From: an uncultured Eubacteriaceae bacterium
GTDB lineage: Bacteria; Bacillota; Clostridia; Eubacteriales; Eubacteriaceae
Assembly (NCBI GenBank): GCA_945867155.1
Contig: CAMBHL010000001.1
Coordinates: 62,001-126,000 of the forward strand
Direction of reading: 5' to 3'
Length of the DNA: 64,000 nt
The translations under genes and the position numbers were made by a program. Positions 7,518-15,718 of the stretch are shown here, piece by piece; within the stretch, counting starts at the first letter, position 1; the number at the start of each line of letters is the position of its first letter. The notes under the pieces were generated by a model. The model did not search any database and was not told the origin of the DNA. It saw only the letters and a program-made list of their open reading frames with translations.

Positions 7518-8657
7518 TTATACGGGCATATGTTTAATCATAGCCAGCAAATCATTCCCGTATTTTTCAGTTTCTTCCTGAGTCAATCCTAAAATCTGCT
7601 GAAGTTGTTTTAACGTCCGCGGTTTAACGGTAATAATGCGAATGATCTCTTCATCTGATAAAATAGCCTTTGCTTCCTTTTTTTCAATATCCGCCTGCTG
7701 TTTGCGCCATAAAATTAACGATTCCCGCAGCGTCAACTCTGCCCGTGTAAAATGATCTTCTGGTCTGTTTTTCTTATCCTCCAGGGTTTTCTGTCGAACT
7801 GAATCGATAAACTTGTGCTGGCTGACGCTCATTTGTGACGGATCACATACCCGTGTATTTTGAACCGCTTGTTCAGATGCATCTTTCATCTTTCGAATTT
7901 GCCGGTTTTCTTCCTGCATTTCCTCTTTCAGATGGGTTAACCGCTGTTCCAATCCAACATTATTTTTCATCGTCGCTAAAACGCGGCTCATCATGCGGTC
8001 CATGCTTTCTGAAAAGACATTTTCATTCTGTTTCAGATCTTCTTTTAAAAGATGCGGAAGATCACTCAAAGAAATCACGCGAATGCGTGAGTCTGTTTCC
8101 ACCTCTCTGATTTCGCATCGGTCATCAACCACCACATAGCCGTGATAATATTCAGGTGAAGTCCTCGGGAAAAAAGAGAGCATGGTTTTAATGTCATCGT
8201 CAATCGCTGTAATGGGATTGTCAAAATAATTTTTTTCTTCAGGAGATTTAAAGTGAATCCACCATCTTGAACTTTCCTGCCCTACAATCCATCCATAAGG
8301 GATGCTTAAATACCTGAAAATATAAAAGCCATTTTTTTCTCTTAACATGAGGTGAATGACGTGTGTCCCGCCGTCCGGTGTTGGAACGTAGGTGTTTTTA
8401 TAAAGACGTTTTTCATCTCCTGTGATATTCTTGACTGTTTCCGCTATAAACTGTTCTTCCAGTGACGGCCCGTTATCCTGGTCTGCCATAATCTCAACAT
8501 CTTCAAATAAATCGTCATCCTGAGTCTTTTTCTTTTCATCAAAAAGAAGCGCCTCCGTTTTTTCTGATGGCTGGCGGCGCTTTGATAAAAGCAATATAAT
8601 CAGAAGCGCAATGACAATCCCCACTGCAATCACAACATAAAGAATATTTGGCGTCAC
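7518..8657 (-). CDS. Membrane-anchored NERD-like and HRDC domain protein
   Basis: The 379-residue product has one N-terminal transmembrane segment (residues about 4-24, ILYVVIAVGIVIALLIILLL) and an acidic linker. A NERD-like domain (about 80-180: YVPTPDGGTHVIHLML, YGWIVGQESSRWW) and a charged coiled region (about 230-290) come next. The C-terminal HRDC-like module (about 330-375) contains KPRTLKQLQQILGLTQEETEKYG. NERD domains are nuclease-related, but the usual Asp after the Gly-Gly-Thr strand and the E-x-K pair are not evident, so catalysis is doubtful. The start is GTG with GGGAGG upstream. It follows the phosphatase gene by five bases, forming a two-gene operon. Function unknown; a DNA-binding or cell-surface nucleic-acid role is possible. 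Confidence 0.7.
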   Translation of the reverse strand: MTPNILYVVIAVGIVIALLIILLLSKRRQPSEKTEALLFDEKKKTQDDDLFEDVEIMADQDNGPSLEEQFIAETVKNITGDEKRLYKNTYVPTPDGGTHVIHLMLREKNGFYIFRYLSIPYGWIVGQESSRWWIHFKSPEEKNYFDNPITAIDDDIKTMLSFFPRTSPEYYHGYVVVDDRCEIREVETDSRIRVISLSDLPHLLKEDLKQNENVFSESMDRMMSRVLATMKNNVGLEQRLTHLKEEMQEENRQIRKMKDASEQAVQNTRVCDPSQMSVSQHKFIDSVRQKTLEDKKNRPEDHFTRAELTLRESLILWRKQQADIEKKEAKAILSDEEIIRIITVKPRTLKQLQQILGLTQEETEKYGNDLLAMIKHMPV

Positions 8658-8662
8658 TTCTT

Positions 8663-9487
8663 CTACCTCCCAGGCATTAAATATTTATTTTTTAATGTTT
8701 TAATCATTTTATCTGAAATATGCAGATGCTGACTGACGTATTGAGAAAAATGTGCATAACGAGAATGAATGGCAGACATCATACTGTCGAAATAATGGCT
8801 GTGAACGGAACATAATAATTTAACTTGTTCCAATATATACGGATCTGAAGTACGCAATTTCGTTTGCTCCACAATCCATTGAATTTTCTTTTTGATAATC
8901 TGATTCGTTATCAAGTATTCTGCCTTTACGGTATCCAGATCAACACCGAAGATAAGCAGTAACAATGCCGTTAAAGCGCCTGTACGGTCCTTGCCTGCCG
9001 TACAGTGCCACAGCACCGCCCCATCATCTGTTTCAAGCAGCGCTTTCATCCATTCCTGAACGGCATTTGCTGTAAAGTCTGATTGAACAGCTTCTGCGTA
9101 ACGTTTAGACTGATAAGCCAAGACATCGTCATCCATATAATGAACGGACTCAATCATCAGATCGCCCACATTGTGAAGATCTGAAAAAGCCCGCTTCTGC
9201 TGCAGTTCCGGCACCAATGGAATATTTAATATTTTGACGTTTTTTAATTTGACATCCGACTGACGCGAAGACTCGCTGATTCTCCTTAAATCGACAATTG
9301 TTCTGACGTGATATTGATTTTCAAGAATATCACAGTCCTGCGGAGACAATCGATTTAAATGATCGCTGCGGATCAGGCGGCGATATCTGATGATTTGATG
9401 ATCTTCCGCCTTGATTCCCCCTAAATCGCGGGTATTGTCTGTTCCGGAAAGGCGAATCATTTGATCTTTTTCTAACTGTGCTTTCAT
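8663..9487 (-). CDS. Tyrosine/dual-specificity protein phosphatase (Y_phosphatase3 family)
   Basis: The 274-residue protein contains the family's N-terminal RLSGTDNTRDLGG, the RSDHL and IVDLRR motifs, and the catalytic P-loop HCTAGKDRTG with Cys and Arg spaced as CX5R. Such enzymes remove phosphate from protein tyrosines or from phosphoinositides; the substrate here is unknown. No signal peptide is visible, so it is probably cytoplasmic. No clear ribosome site precedes the ATG at 9487, and no promoter is visible between it and the 6S RNA terminator, so expression may come from readthrough of that RNA. It is co-directional with the NERD gene. Confidence 0.88.
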   Translation of the reverse strand: MKAQLEKDQMIRLSGTDNTRDLGGIKAEDHQIIRYRRLIRSDHLNRLSPQDCDILENQYHVRTIVDLRRISESSRQSDVKLKNVKILNIPLVPELQQKRAFSDLHNVGDLMIESVHYMDDDVLAYQSKRYAEAVQSDFTANAVQEWMKALLETDDGAVLWHCTAGKDRTGALTALLLLIFGVDLDTVKAEYLITNQIIKKKIQWIVEQTKLRTSDPYILEQVKLLCSVHSHYFDSMMSAIHSRYAHFSQYVSQHLHISDKMIKTLKNKYLMPGR

Positions 9488-9525
9488 ATACTTATTTCAC
9501 TGACATGATAAAATCATTAGAGATT

Positions 9526-9703
9526 AAAAAAATCCCGAATGTGCCGTCCCATATTTTTGACGCCTAGCGGATGCTAGGTGGGTGTCTTGTCTTCGCATCC
9601 TTTGCCATCCACTCGTAGTGGCTCGACATCGAGCAAAGAACATCCAGACTCCCTGTAAAAAGATGTAGGTTCAAAAATAGTGTGGTAACGTACACTTCAG
9701 GAT
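9526..9703 (-). ncRNA. ssrS: 6S RNA (regulator of RNA polymerase)
   Basis: 6S RNA mimics an open promoter and sequesters housekeeping RNA polymerase in stationary phase. The region begins seven bases after a strong promoter and is about 178 bases long. The 5' end (CCTGAAGTG..CGT) pairs with the 3' end (ACGGCACATTCGGG) to form the closing stem, which runs straight into seven T. Inside, the segment TTTGAACCTACATCTTTTTA and the GGGAGTCT that follows resemble the bubble region of Firmicute 6S RNAs. Two internal hairpins are visible (GCCTAGC with GCTAGGT; CCACT with AGTGG). No reading frame fits. A covariance-model search would confirm the family. Confidence 0.82.
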
Positions 9704-9709
9704 AGTTCT

Positions 9710-9738
9710 ATTATAATCTACTTTCTTTTTTTTGTGAA
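9710..9738 (-). promoter_or_regulatory. Sigma-A-type promoter for 6S RNA
   Basis: TTCACA (9733-9738) and a perfect TATAAT (9710-9715) are separated by 17 bases. The predicted start near 9703 gives exactly the 5' end of the folded RNA. Confidence 0.8.
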
Positions 9739-9767
9739 GGATAAAATATTGCTGAGTCTTGACGTTT

Positions 9768-11150
9768 TCAATGTTTGCCCTTTAAAATATGGAAAGCCTG
9801 CGCAATATTATCAACCGGAAAAAAAGTCATCTCTTTTCCGCTTTGTTTGATGATGTTTTCATTGCTCTTTGGCAGGATGCACTGTTTGAAGCCCAGCTTT
9901 TTTCCCTCTAAAACACGCTTTTCTGCATCTTGAATATTCCTTACTTCTCCTGTTAAACCCACTTCTCCAAAAATGAGCATATCCCGTGGAATTTCAAAAT
10001 CACAAAAACTGGAATACAGCGCACAGCAAACAGCTAAGTCTGCTGCCGGTTCGTCAATACGAATCCCGCCGACGATATTGATATAAGCATCCATTTGTTT
10101 CATATTGATGCCGACTCGTTTTTCTACAATAGCAATCAGCAATATCATGCGGTTATAATCAAATCCTGTCGCCATACGCCTCGGATTGGCGTAATCAGAC
10201 GGCGAGACCAGCCCCTGGAGTTCAACCAGGAGCGGCCGTGTCCCCTCCACAATTGGCACAACTACGGAACCGCAGGTGTTCTGCGGACGGGAGATCAGCA
10301 TGGTGCCCGAAGGATTTTGTACTGGCAAGAGGCCCTGATCTGTCATTTCAAAAATCCCCAGCTCATTCGTCGATCCGAAACGATTTTTCACTGCTCTGAG
10401 CATCCGATACGCATGGTATTTTTCGCCTTCAAAATATAAAACGGTATCGACCATATGTTCCAGCACTCTCGGACCAGCCAAATTCCCTTCTTTTGTGACA
10501 TGACCAACCAAAAACATTGAGATATTATCCTTTTTGGCAATTTGGATTAATGCATTGGCATTTTCTCTGATCTGCGTCACTGATCCCGGTGCCGACGTAA
10601 TTTCCGGATTGTACATCGTCTGAATGGAATCGATGATTACCAAATTCGGCTTTTCTGCGAGAATCGTTTGGCGAATGAATGTCATATTAATTTCAGACAG
10701 AAACAAAGCGCTTTCAGTATAAATCTGCATCCGTTCAGCGCGCATTTTGATTTGCTGCTCCGATTCTTCTCCTGAAATATAGAGAATTTTATAATGCTGA
10801 CTGGCTACATTTTCAGTCATTTGCAAAAGTAAAGTGGATTTGCCTATTCCAGGATCTCCGCCCAGCAGCGCAACGCCGCCCCGAACAATACCGCCTCCCA
10901 GAACGCGGTCCAGTTCTACATTGTGCGTGTGTATGCGGTATTCTTGTTTTGATGAAATTTCAGAGAGATGTTTCGGCTGATGATATGTACCCCGTTCTCT
11001 CCCCGTTCTGGCGCTTTTTTCAGAGGTCTTTGGCATGACCGCACGTTCTTCAAAAGTGTTCCACGCGCCGCACTGCGCGCATCGGCCCATCCATTTCGGC
11101 ACGACATGCCCACATTGACTGCATACATATTCGACTTTTGCCTTTGCCAT
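9768..11150 (-). CDS. radA: DNA repair protein RadA (Sms)
   Basis: RadA is a RecA-like ATPase that promotes branch migration in recombination. The 460-residue protein starts at ATG 11150 with AAGGAG just upstream; a longer frame to 11192 has no ribosome site. Features in order: zinc finger CSQCG...CAQCG (residues about 9-30), Walker A GGDPGIGKSTLL (about 92), Walker B LVIIDSIQTM, the RadA-specific KNRFG motif, and the C-terminal Lon-like domain with GGIRIDEPAADLAV and GEVGLTGEVR. It starts 10 bases after the SGNH hydrolase gene and appears to be the last gene of the prepilin peptidase operon. Confidence 0.96.
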   Translation of the reverse strand: MAKAKVEYVCSQCGHVVPKWMGRCAQCGAWNTFEERAVMPKTSEKSARTGRERGTYHQPKHLSEISSKQEYRIHTHNVELDRVLGGGIVRGGVALLGGDPGIGKSTLLLQMTENVASQHYKILYISGEESEQQIKMRAERMQIYTESALFLSEINMTFIRQTILAEKPNLVIIDSIQTMYNPEITSAPGSVTQIRENANALIQIAKKDNISMFLVGHVTKEGNLAGPRVLEHMVDTVLYFEGEKYHAYRMLRAVKNRFGSTNELGIFEMTDQGLLPVQNPSGTMLISRPQNTCGSVVVPIVEGTRPLLVELQGLVSPSDYANPRRMATGFDYNRMILLIAIVEKRVGINMKQMDAYINIVGGIRIDEPAADLAVCCALYSSFCDFEIPRDMLIFGEVGLTGEVRNIQDAEKRVLEGKKLGFKQCILPKSNENIIKQSGKEMTFFPVDNIAQAFHILKGKH

Positions 11151-11160
11151 TCCGAACTCC

Positions 11161-12195
11161 TTAATAGTAATTTTTAAGAATCGACTGCGCACCTACAGGA
11201 TAATGAATCATGCCCAAAGCATCCATTCGTGCATAGACGATTTTTGCCACGGTTCGATAGCCTTTGGCATTAAAGTGAAGGGCGTCTGCCGCTAATAAGC
11301 TGGCAGGCGTCATCCCTTTTTCCATCATCTGTTTATCTTGAGCTGTCGCTTTTATTTTTGCAATTTTCAGTCCGTTTTTAGACAAAATCGCCCGCAAGTT
11401 AATATAATGCTTCCCATAGGTTTTTTGCATTTGTTTTTCCAAATCTGCGCGCTGTTTTGCCGTTCCAGTGTGAAGGCCAATAATTATATACTGGCGATTC
11501 CCGCCAATCTGATTTTTAATGATCGCTTTCTGCTGACGGATTAAATCTCCATTGCTTTGATAGCCGCCATTTTGGCCGATAAAAATAATGGGAATGGCAG
11601 ATCTGTAATGTGTCGCCGCATAAGTCGTCACTGATGAACCCGGAGCCAACGTATCCTGATGCTTGATATAGGTTGGCGTAAAGGTATATAAATTATTGTT
11701 ATTGACGCGGTTTAATCGGCCGGTAATTCCGTTAACGCGGACAGGATCGACCCCCACATCTCCCAATCTCAAAATGGACACCGCCCGTCCATCTTTCGTA
11801 GCAATTTCAAAAGTTTCGGGATGTCCTGGCCGGTTCATCATAACAGCAGAACGCAAATGCATTTTAAGCCCGCCCCGGCAGGCAATTTCGAGACTGGTCT
11901 CGCCGCTGATGCCCAGATTGCGCACCATCGGTGTTGACGTTCTGTTCCCGTTTGCAATTAGCTGGGCAGAAAAAATCTGCTGCAGCGTCTTAGGGTAAGT
12001 CACGCCATCGCCCATAACCCCTGCTGTAAGGCTGTCGCCCCAGCAATTGACAGCCGGCATTTTCGGACTTTGAAGCCCCACACGGTCATAGGTCGTAACC
12101 TGTTTAAAATAAACACTGCTCCACATAGCATAAGCCACCACTGCCAAAACACAGATGGCAATGGTGGCCAAAAATTTTTTAATTACCAATTTCAT
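11161..12195 (-). CDS. Secreted or membrane-anchored SGNH/GDSL hydrolase
   Basis: The 344-residue protein has an N-terminal hydrophobic segment (residues about 5-27, FLATIAICVLAVVAYAMW) that serves as signal or anchor. The SGNH blocks are in order: block I CWGDSLTAG with the Ser nucleophile near residue 55, block II NLGISGETS with Gly, block III FIGQNGG with Asn, and block V DALHFNAKGY with Asp and His. These enzymes hydrolyse esters of acylated sugars, peptidoglycan or lipids outside the cell; the substrate is not predictable. It follows the Gly-Thr lipoprotein gene by eight bases and precedes radA. Confidence 0.83.
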   Translation of the reverse strand: MKLVIKKFLATIAICVLAVVAYAMWSSVYFKQVTTYDRVGLQSPKMPAVNCWGDSLTAGVMGDGVTYPKTLQQIFSAQLIANGNRTSTPMVRNLGISGETSLEIACRGGLKMHLRSAVMMNRPGHPETFEIATKDGRAVSILRLGDVGVDPVRVNGITGRLNRVNNNNLYTFTPTYIKHQDTLAPGSSVTTYAATHYRSAIPIIFIGQNGGYQSNGDLIRQQKAIIKNQIGGNRQYIIIGLHTGTAKQRADLEKQMQKTYGKHYINLRAILSKNGLKIAKIKATAQDKQMMEKGMTPASLLAADALHFNAKGYRTVAKIVYARMDALGMIHYPVGAQSILKNYY

Positions 12196-12203
12196 ATCCT
12201 GTC

Positions 12204-13100
12204 TTACTGTGCGCCAGTACCTGTTCCTGTGCCAGTACCGGTCCCTGTGCCAGTGCCAGTACCTGTACCGGTGCCTGTTCCTGTGCCAGTACCGGACCCT
12301 GTGCCAGTGCCAGTACCGGTCCCTGTGCCTGTTGTCCCTGTTCCTGTTGTACCTGTTCCTGTGCCGCCATTATTATTTCTATAATAAGAACCGCCATTAT
12401 TGCTATAATCATTAGAAGCACTGCCGCCAACACCATACCGTCCGCTGTTTTGATTGGTTGTACCGCTTGAATAAGACGATGAACTGCTACTCGATGAGCT
12501 AGAAGTCGATGAGGATTCATCCGAGGAAGAACGCGATTTGGTTTTCGTGGTCACGCCGCTCTTCTTTTCTTTGCTCTTTGTATTGATCTTCTTGCCGGCC
12601 TTTGTCGTATAAATCAAATAACAAACATCTTTTTTTGAATCAAAATATATTTTGGCTGTCCCCTTCATTTTTTTGAAAGGAAAGTCGCTGATGACATAAG
12701 TCGACCCGCTGTCTAAGGTCAACTTTACATAATATTTAATAGAAGATTCCTTTTTCCCTTTTTCCTGCGCCGTATCCACAGCATCGGTTGCATCGTAATA
12801 CATGTAGCGCACTTCATTATTGTTGAAAGTATCATCGGAATCCAGCAAATTATCCCCGTAATCATTCGAAATTGAATTAGAGATTTTCACGCTCGTAATT
12901 TTTTTGCCGGTCTTATTCTGGACTTTCACTTTATAAGCATTTAAATCATTCGTCGCCGTTCCAATTGATTTAACAACATCGTGATTTTTTGACAGCGCCT
13001 GCTTGGTTTTATCGTCGCCGCAGCCCGTTATGCATAACGTCAAAACCAGCATCATACATAATGCCAAAACAACTCGCATACCTTTTTTCTTCATCATCAT
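12204..13100 (-). CDS. Lipoprotein with Ser-rich linker and Gly-Thr dipeptide tail
   Basis: The product is 298 residues from ATG 13100, chosen because AGAGG lies seven bases upstream and the next residues form a lipoprotein signal (MRVVLALCMMLVLTLCITGC, lipobox cysteine at about residue 27). A folded domain of about 150 residues follows (YKVKVQNKTGKKITSVKIS...YYVKLTLDSGSTYVISDF). Then come a Lys/Ser linker with a run of serines, an Asn/Gly/Ser part, and a tail of about 26 Gly-Thr pairs with one Gly-Ser. The N-terminal part resembles small clostridial surface lipoproteins; I do not recognise the family. The tail would be an extended, possibly glycosylated stalk. It lies 14 bases after the prepilin peptidase gene. 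Confidence 0.8.
   Translation of the reverse strand: MMMKKKGMRVVLALCMMLVLTLCITGCGDDKTKQALSKNHDVVKSIGTATNDLNAYKVKVQNKTGKKITSVKISNSISNDYGDNLLDSDDTFNNNEVRYMYYDATDAVDTAQEKGKKESSIKYYVKLTLDSGSTYVISDFPFKKMKGTAKIYFDSKKDVCYLIYTTKAGKKINTKSKEKKSGVTTKTKSRSSSDESSSTSSSSSSSSSSYSSGTTNQNSGRYGVGGSASNDYSNNGGSYYRNNNGGTGTGTTGTGTTGTGTGTGTGTGSGTGTGTGTGTGTGTGTGTGTGTGTGTGAQ
12213..12368 (-). repeat. Tandem hexanucleotide-type repeat coding (Gly-Thr)n
   Basis: About 156 bases of imperfect period-6 repeat built from GGx-ACx codons, with larger periods visible as the order of synonymous codons recurs (for example, GGTACAGG and GGCACAGG variants). The opposite strand reads (Val-Pro)n, which is a shadow. Such a tract can change length by slippage in steps of six without shifting frame. 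Confidence 0.9.
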
Positions 13101-13114
13101 CGATTCCTCTTTTA

Positions 13115-13870
13115 TTAATAATTTACGATCAAAAATCGTACCAAAATCGGTTCTAAAATAATTATTAAAATTGTCGAAAGTGCAATAGCAGGCCCGAAGG
13201 GAATTTCCTCTTTCTGATCTGAGCTCCGGTACCGGAGAATCCCATACATCACAAGTCCTATACATGCAGAAAGCAGTAAATGCCACAGGACAAAATAACG
13301 GCCAACAAACAACCCTGTCATAAAAAACAACTTAATGTCACCGCCGCCAAGGGACTCCCTCTGCATCACGCGGTCCATCGCCATCGACACTGCCCAGACC
13401 AACGCTGCAAGAATAAAAGCACCCAGCAGATTTTTGAAGACAGACTGATGAAGCAGCCACGCCGTGAAGCCCCACCAAAGCACCCCTGCAGCAACTAAAA
13501 AATCAGGGATGATATAAGCAGTTTCATCAATTGTCGCTACAGCCATCAGCAGTATCACTAAAACCGCATTGCGCAGTGTCCACAGTTGCCATCCCCATTG
13601 CCAGGATAAGCAAACAAAGCAAACAGCCCCTGCCAACTCATTCACGAAGCTTGTTTTTGGGATCGGCGCACCGCAATAACGACATCTGCCGTGCAGTGCA
13701 AGGTATGAAAAAATGGGAACTAGATCCCGTTTTAATAAGACACGGCCGCAGGCATTGCAACGGCTCCGCCCTGATACGACGGAATCCCCGTTTAATCTTC
13801 TTTCACACCAACAGGTCACAAAACTTCCAATAATCGATCCGAGTATACCTGAAAAGATAACCTGTACCAT
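13115..13870 (-). CDS. Type IV prepilin peptidase (PilD family)
   Basis: This membrane aspartic protease cuts leader peptides from type IV pilins and may N-methylate them. The 251-residue protein starts with FSGILGSIIGSFVTCWCERR. It has the zinc-type cysteines CNAC and CRYC (residues about 38 and 64), and about seven hydrophobic segments. Both catalytic Asp motifs are present (ATIDETAYIIPD, GGGDIKLF). It is the first gene of the set leading to the lipoprotein, SGNH hydrolase and radA. A TATAAT at 13903-13908 with a poor -35 precedes it. No pilin or assembly ATPase gene occurs nearby, so its substrates must be encoded elsewhere. Confidence 0.93.
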   Translation of the reverse strand: MVQVIFSGILGSIIGSFVTCWCERRLNGDSVVSGRSRCNACGRVLLKRDLVPIFSYLALHGRCRYCGAPIPKTSFVNELAGAVCFVCLSWQWGWQLWTLRNAVLVILLMAVATIDETAYIIPDFLVAAGVLWWGFTAWLLHQSVFKNLLGAFILAALVWAVSMAMDRVMQRESLGGGDIKLFFMTGLFVGRYFVLWHLLLSACIGLVMYGILRYRSSDQKEEIPFGPAIALSTILIIILEPILVRFLIVNY

Positions 13871-13951
13871 GAGATTGACCCTGCTTAATAAATTCTGTGT
13901 CTATTATACATTATTTTTTCAAAAAAGAAAGCTCTCCATAAAAGATAAAAG

Positions 13952-13985
13952 AAAAAAGCACAGCGGCGATCAACCGCTGTGCTTT
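13952..13985 (-). terminator. Intrinsic terminator after ilvB
   Basis: A 12-base arm pair (AAAGCACAGCGG with CCGCTGTGCTTT) around a seven-base loop, followed on the minus strand by a T-rich run. It ends the cimA-to-ilvB operon. Confidence 0.85.
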
Positions 13986-14027
13986 AGCAGCCAAGAATCT
14001 GTGGCTTCAGACTTAGCTTAACCGTAT

Positions 14028-15698
14028 TTATTCATAATAAATTTCGTCAATGGGTTTGCCCGCCGGAACCATCGGGTAGACCCCTTCGTCATGATCGATA
14101 TGGCAGTTAACCAAAACAGGTTCATCAAGATCTTTGATTTCTTCCAATGTTTGATCTAAAGATTTTAAATCTGTGACGTCATAATTTTTGATATTAAACG
14201 CATCTGCCAGTTTTGAATAATCGACAGCATGATCTGTCAAGTCTGTCTGAGCATAACGCCGGTCATTAAATAATTTCTGCCACTGACGCACCATACCTAA
14301 TGTTTCGTTATTAAATAAGAAAATCTTAATGGGCAGGTTATAACGGCGAATCGTCGTCAGTTCCGTGAAATTCATTCTGAAGGAACCATCACCCGCGATC
14401 AAAAGCACCTGATGGTCCGGTTTGGCAAATTGACAGCCAATGGCAGCACCCATGCCAAAGCCCATGGTCCCCAAACCACCGGATGTAATGTATTGATTCG
14501 GGAACTTGAAGCGCCAATGCTGACCGACCCACATCTGATGCTGTCCCACTTCTGTGACCACATAGGCATCTTCGAAAACTTTGTTGATATGGTGAATAAT
14601 CGTTCTGGGATGGTATTCCGTATCCGGTTTTTCTTCAAGGGGCCATTTTGCGATCTGCTGATACCATTTGGGATGTGAATTTTCTTTAACTAAATTATAA
14701 AGTTTCGGAAGCGCATCTGCGATATCTGCACAGATGTGAACATTCGCTTCAACATTCTTTTCAAATTCAGTGGCATCGACGTCAATTTGGATAATTTTTT
14801 TATCGCGCATGAATTCATTGATATTGCCCGTTACGCGGTCTGAAAATCTGGCGCCAATGGCAATAAGCGTATCGCAATTAATCACAGCTAAATTGCATTC
14901 CTGAGATCCGTGCATGCCAACCAGACCAAGAGAGAGATCATTGTCCCGTGGGATGCTGCCCAACCCCATCAGAGAGTTTGCCACTGGAATGCCGGCTTTT
15001 TCCGCAAATTTTACAAGTAAATCTGAAGCGCCTGCTTTGATGACGCCGCCGCCTGCGTAAATAACTGGCCGTTCGGCTTTATTGATATATTCTGCAGCAC
15101 GGTTCAGCGCATCCCGCTGGGGCGTTGGACTTTCTTCATCGAGGGAATAGGGCTGTGTCGGTGTATAAATGGTTTCTTCCAAAAAGATGTTCTTCGGAAC
15201 ATCGATCACCACCGGCCCCGGACGTCCGCTCTGCGCAATACGGAACGCTTCTCTGATGGTCGGGGCCAGCATGGTGATATCCTTGATAATAAAATTATGC
15301 TTGGTGATCGGCAGTGTAATGCTGGTAATGTCCACTTCCTGGAAAGAATCGCGGCCCAACAGCTGCTGTGTCACCTGCCCGGTAAAGACCACCAGCGGCG
15401 TAGAATCCATGTGGGCGTCAGCGATGGCCGTTACGGCATTTGTGGCCCCTGGGCCTGAAGTCGTAATGCCAACCCCAACCTTGCCGCTCGCGCGGGCATA
15501 GCCTTCTGCCGCGTGAATCCCATTCTGTTCATGGCAGGGTTCTACTTGATGAATATTGTGATCCATTCTGTAAAATGCATCAAACAGCGGAATGACAGCG
15601 CCGCCAGGATAAGAGAAGACGTATTCTACGCCCTGTTCCTGAAGGCATTTCACGACAATTTCCGAGCCTTTGAGTTTCTGACTATTCTGATCTATCAT
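14028..15698 (-). CDS. ilvB: Acetolactate synthase, large (catalytic) subunit
   Basis: AHAS condenses pyruvate with pyruvate or 2-oxobutyrate in Val/Leu and Ile synthesis, using ThDP and FAD. The 556-residue protein has the catalytic Glu in CHEQNGIHAAEGYARAS, the Q-rich loop GQVTQQLLGRDSFQE, and the ThDP motif GDGSFRMNFTELTT ending in LFNN. Residues GMVRQWQ match AHAS rather than pyruvate oxidase. AAGGAG precedes the ATG, and the gene follows ilvD by 20 bases as the last gene of the T-box operon. The small regulatory subunit gene ilvN is not adjacent, and neither is ilvC. Confidence 0.94.
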   Translation of the reverse strand: MIDQNSQKLKGSEIVVKCLQEQGVEYVFSYPGGAVIPLFDAFYRMDHNIHQVEPCHEQNGIHAAEGYARASGKVGVGITTSGPGATNAVTAIADAHMDSTPLVVFTGQVTQQLLGRDSFQEVDITSITLPITKHNFIIKDITMLAPTIREAFRIAQSGRPGPVVIDVPKNIFLEETIYTPTQPYSLDEESPTPQRDALNRAAEYINKAERPVIYAGGGVIKAGASDLLVKFAEKAGIPVANSLMGLGSIPRDNDLSLGLVGMHGSQECNLAVINCDTLIAIGARFSDRVTGNINEFMRDKKIIQIDVDATEFEKNVEANVHICADIADALPKLYNLVKENSHPKWYQQIAKWPLEEKPDTEYHPRTIIHHINKVFEDAYVVTEVGQHQMWVGQHWRFKFPNQYITSGGLGTMGFGMGAAIGCQFAKPDHQVLLIAGDGSFRMNFTELTTIRRYNLPIKIFLFNNETLGMVRQWQKLFNDRRYAQTDLTDHAVDYSKLADAFNIKNYDVTDLKSLDQTLEEIKDLDEPVLVNCHIDHDEGVYPMVPAGKPIDEIYYE

Positions 15699-15718
15699 TA
15701 TTTATTCAGACTCCTTCA

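Noticed and set aside
12213-12368. Possible CRISPR-like or satellite array
   Set aside because: The period is six bases, with no spacers; it is an in-frame dipeptide repeat in a lipoprotein gene.
12070-12384. Plus-strand frame rich in Val-Pro repeats
   Set aside because: It is the antisense reading of the Gly-Thr repeat and SGNH start; it has no ribosome site and the minus-strand genes explain the DNA.
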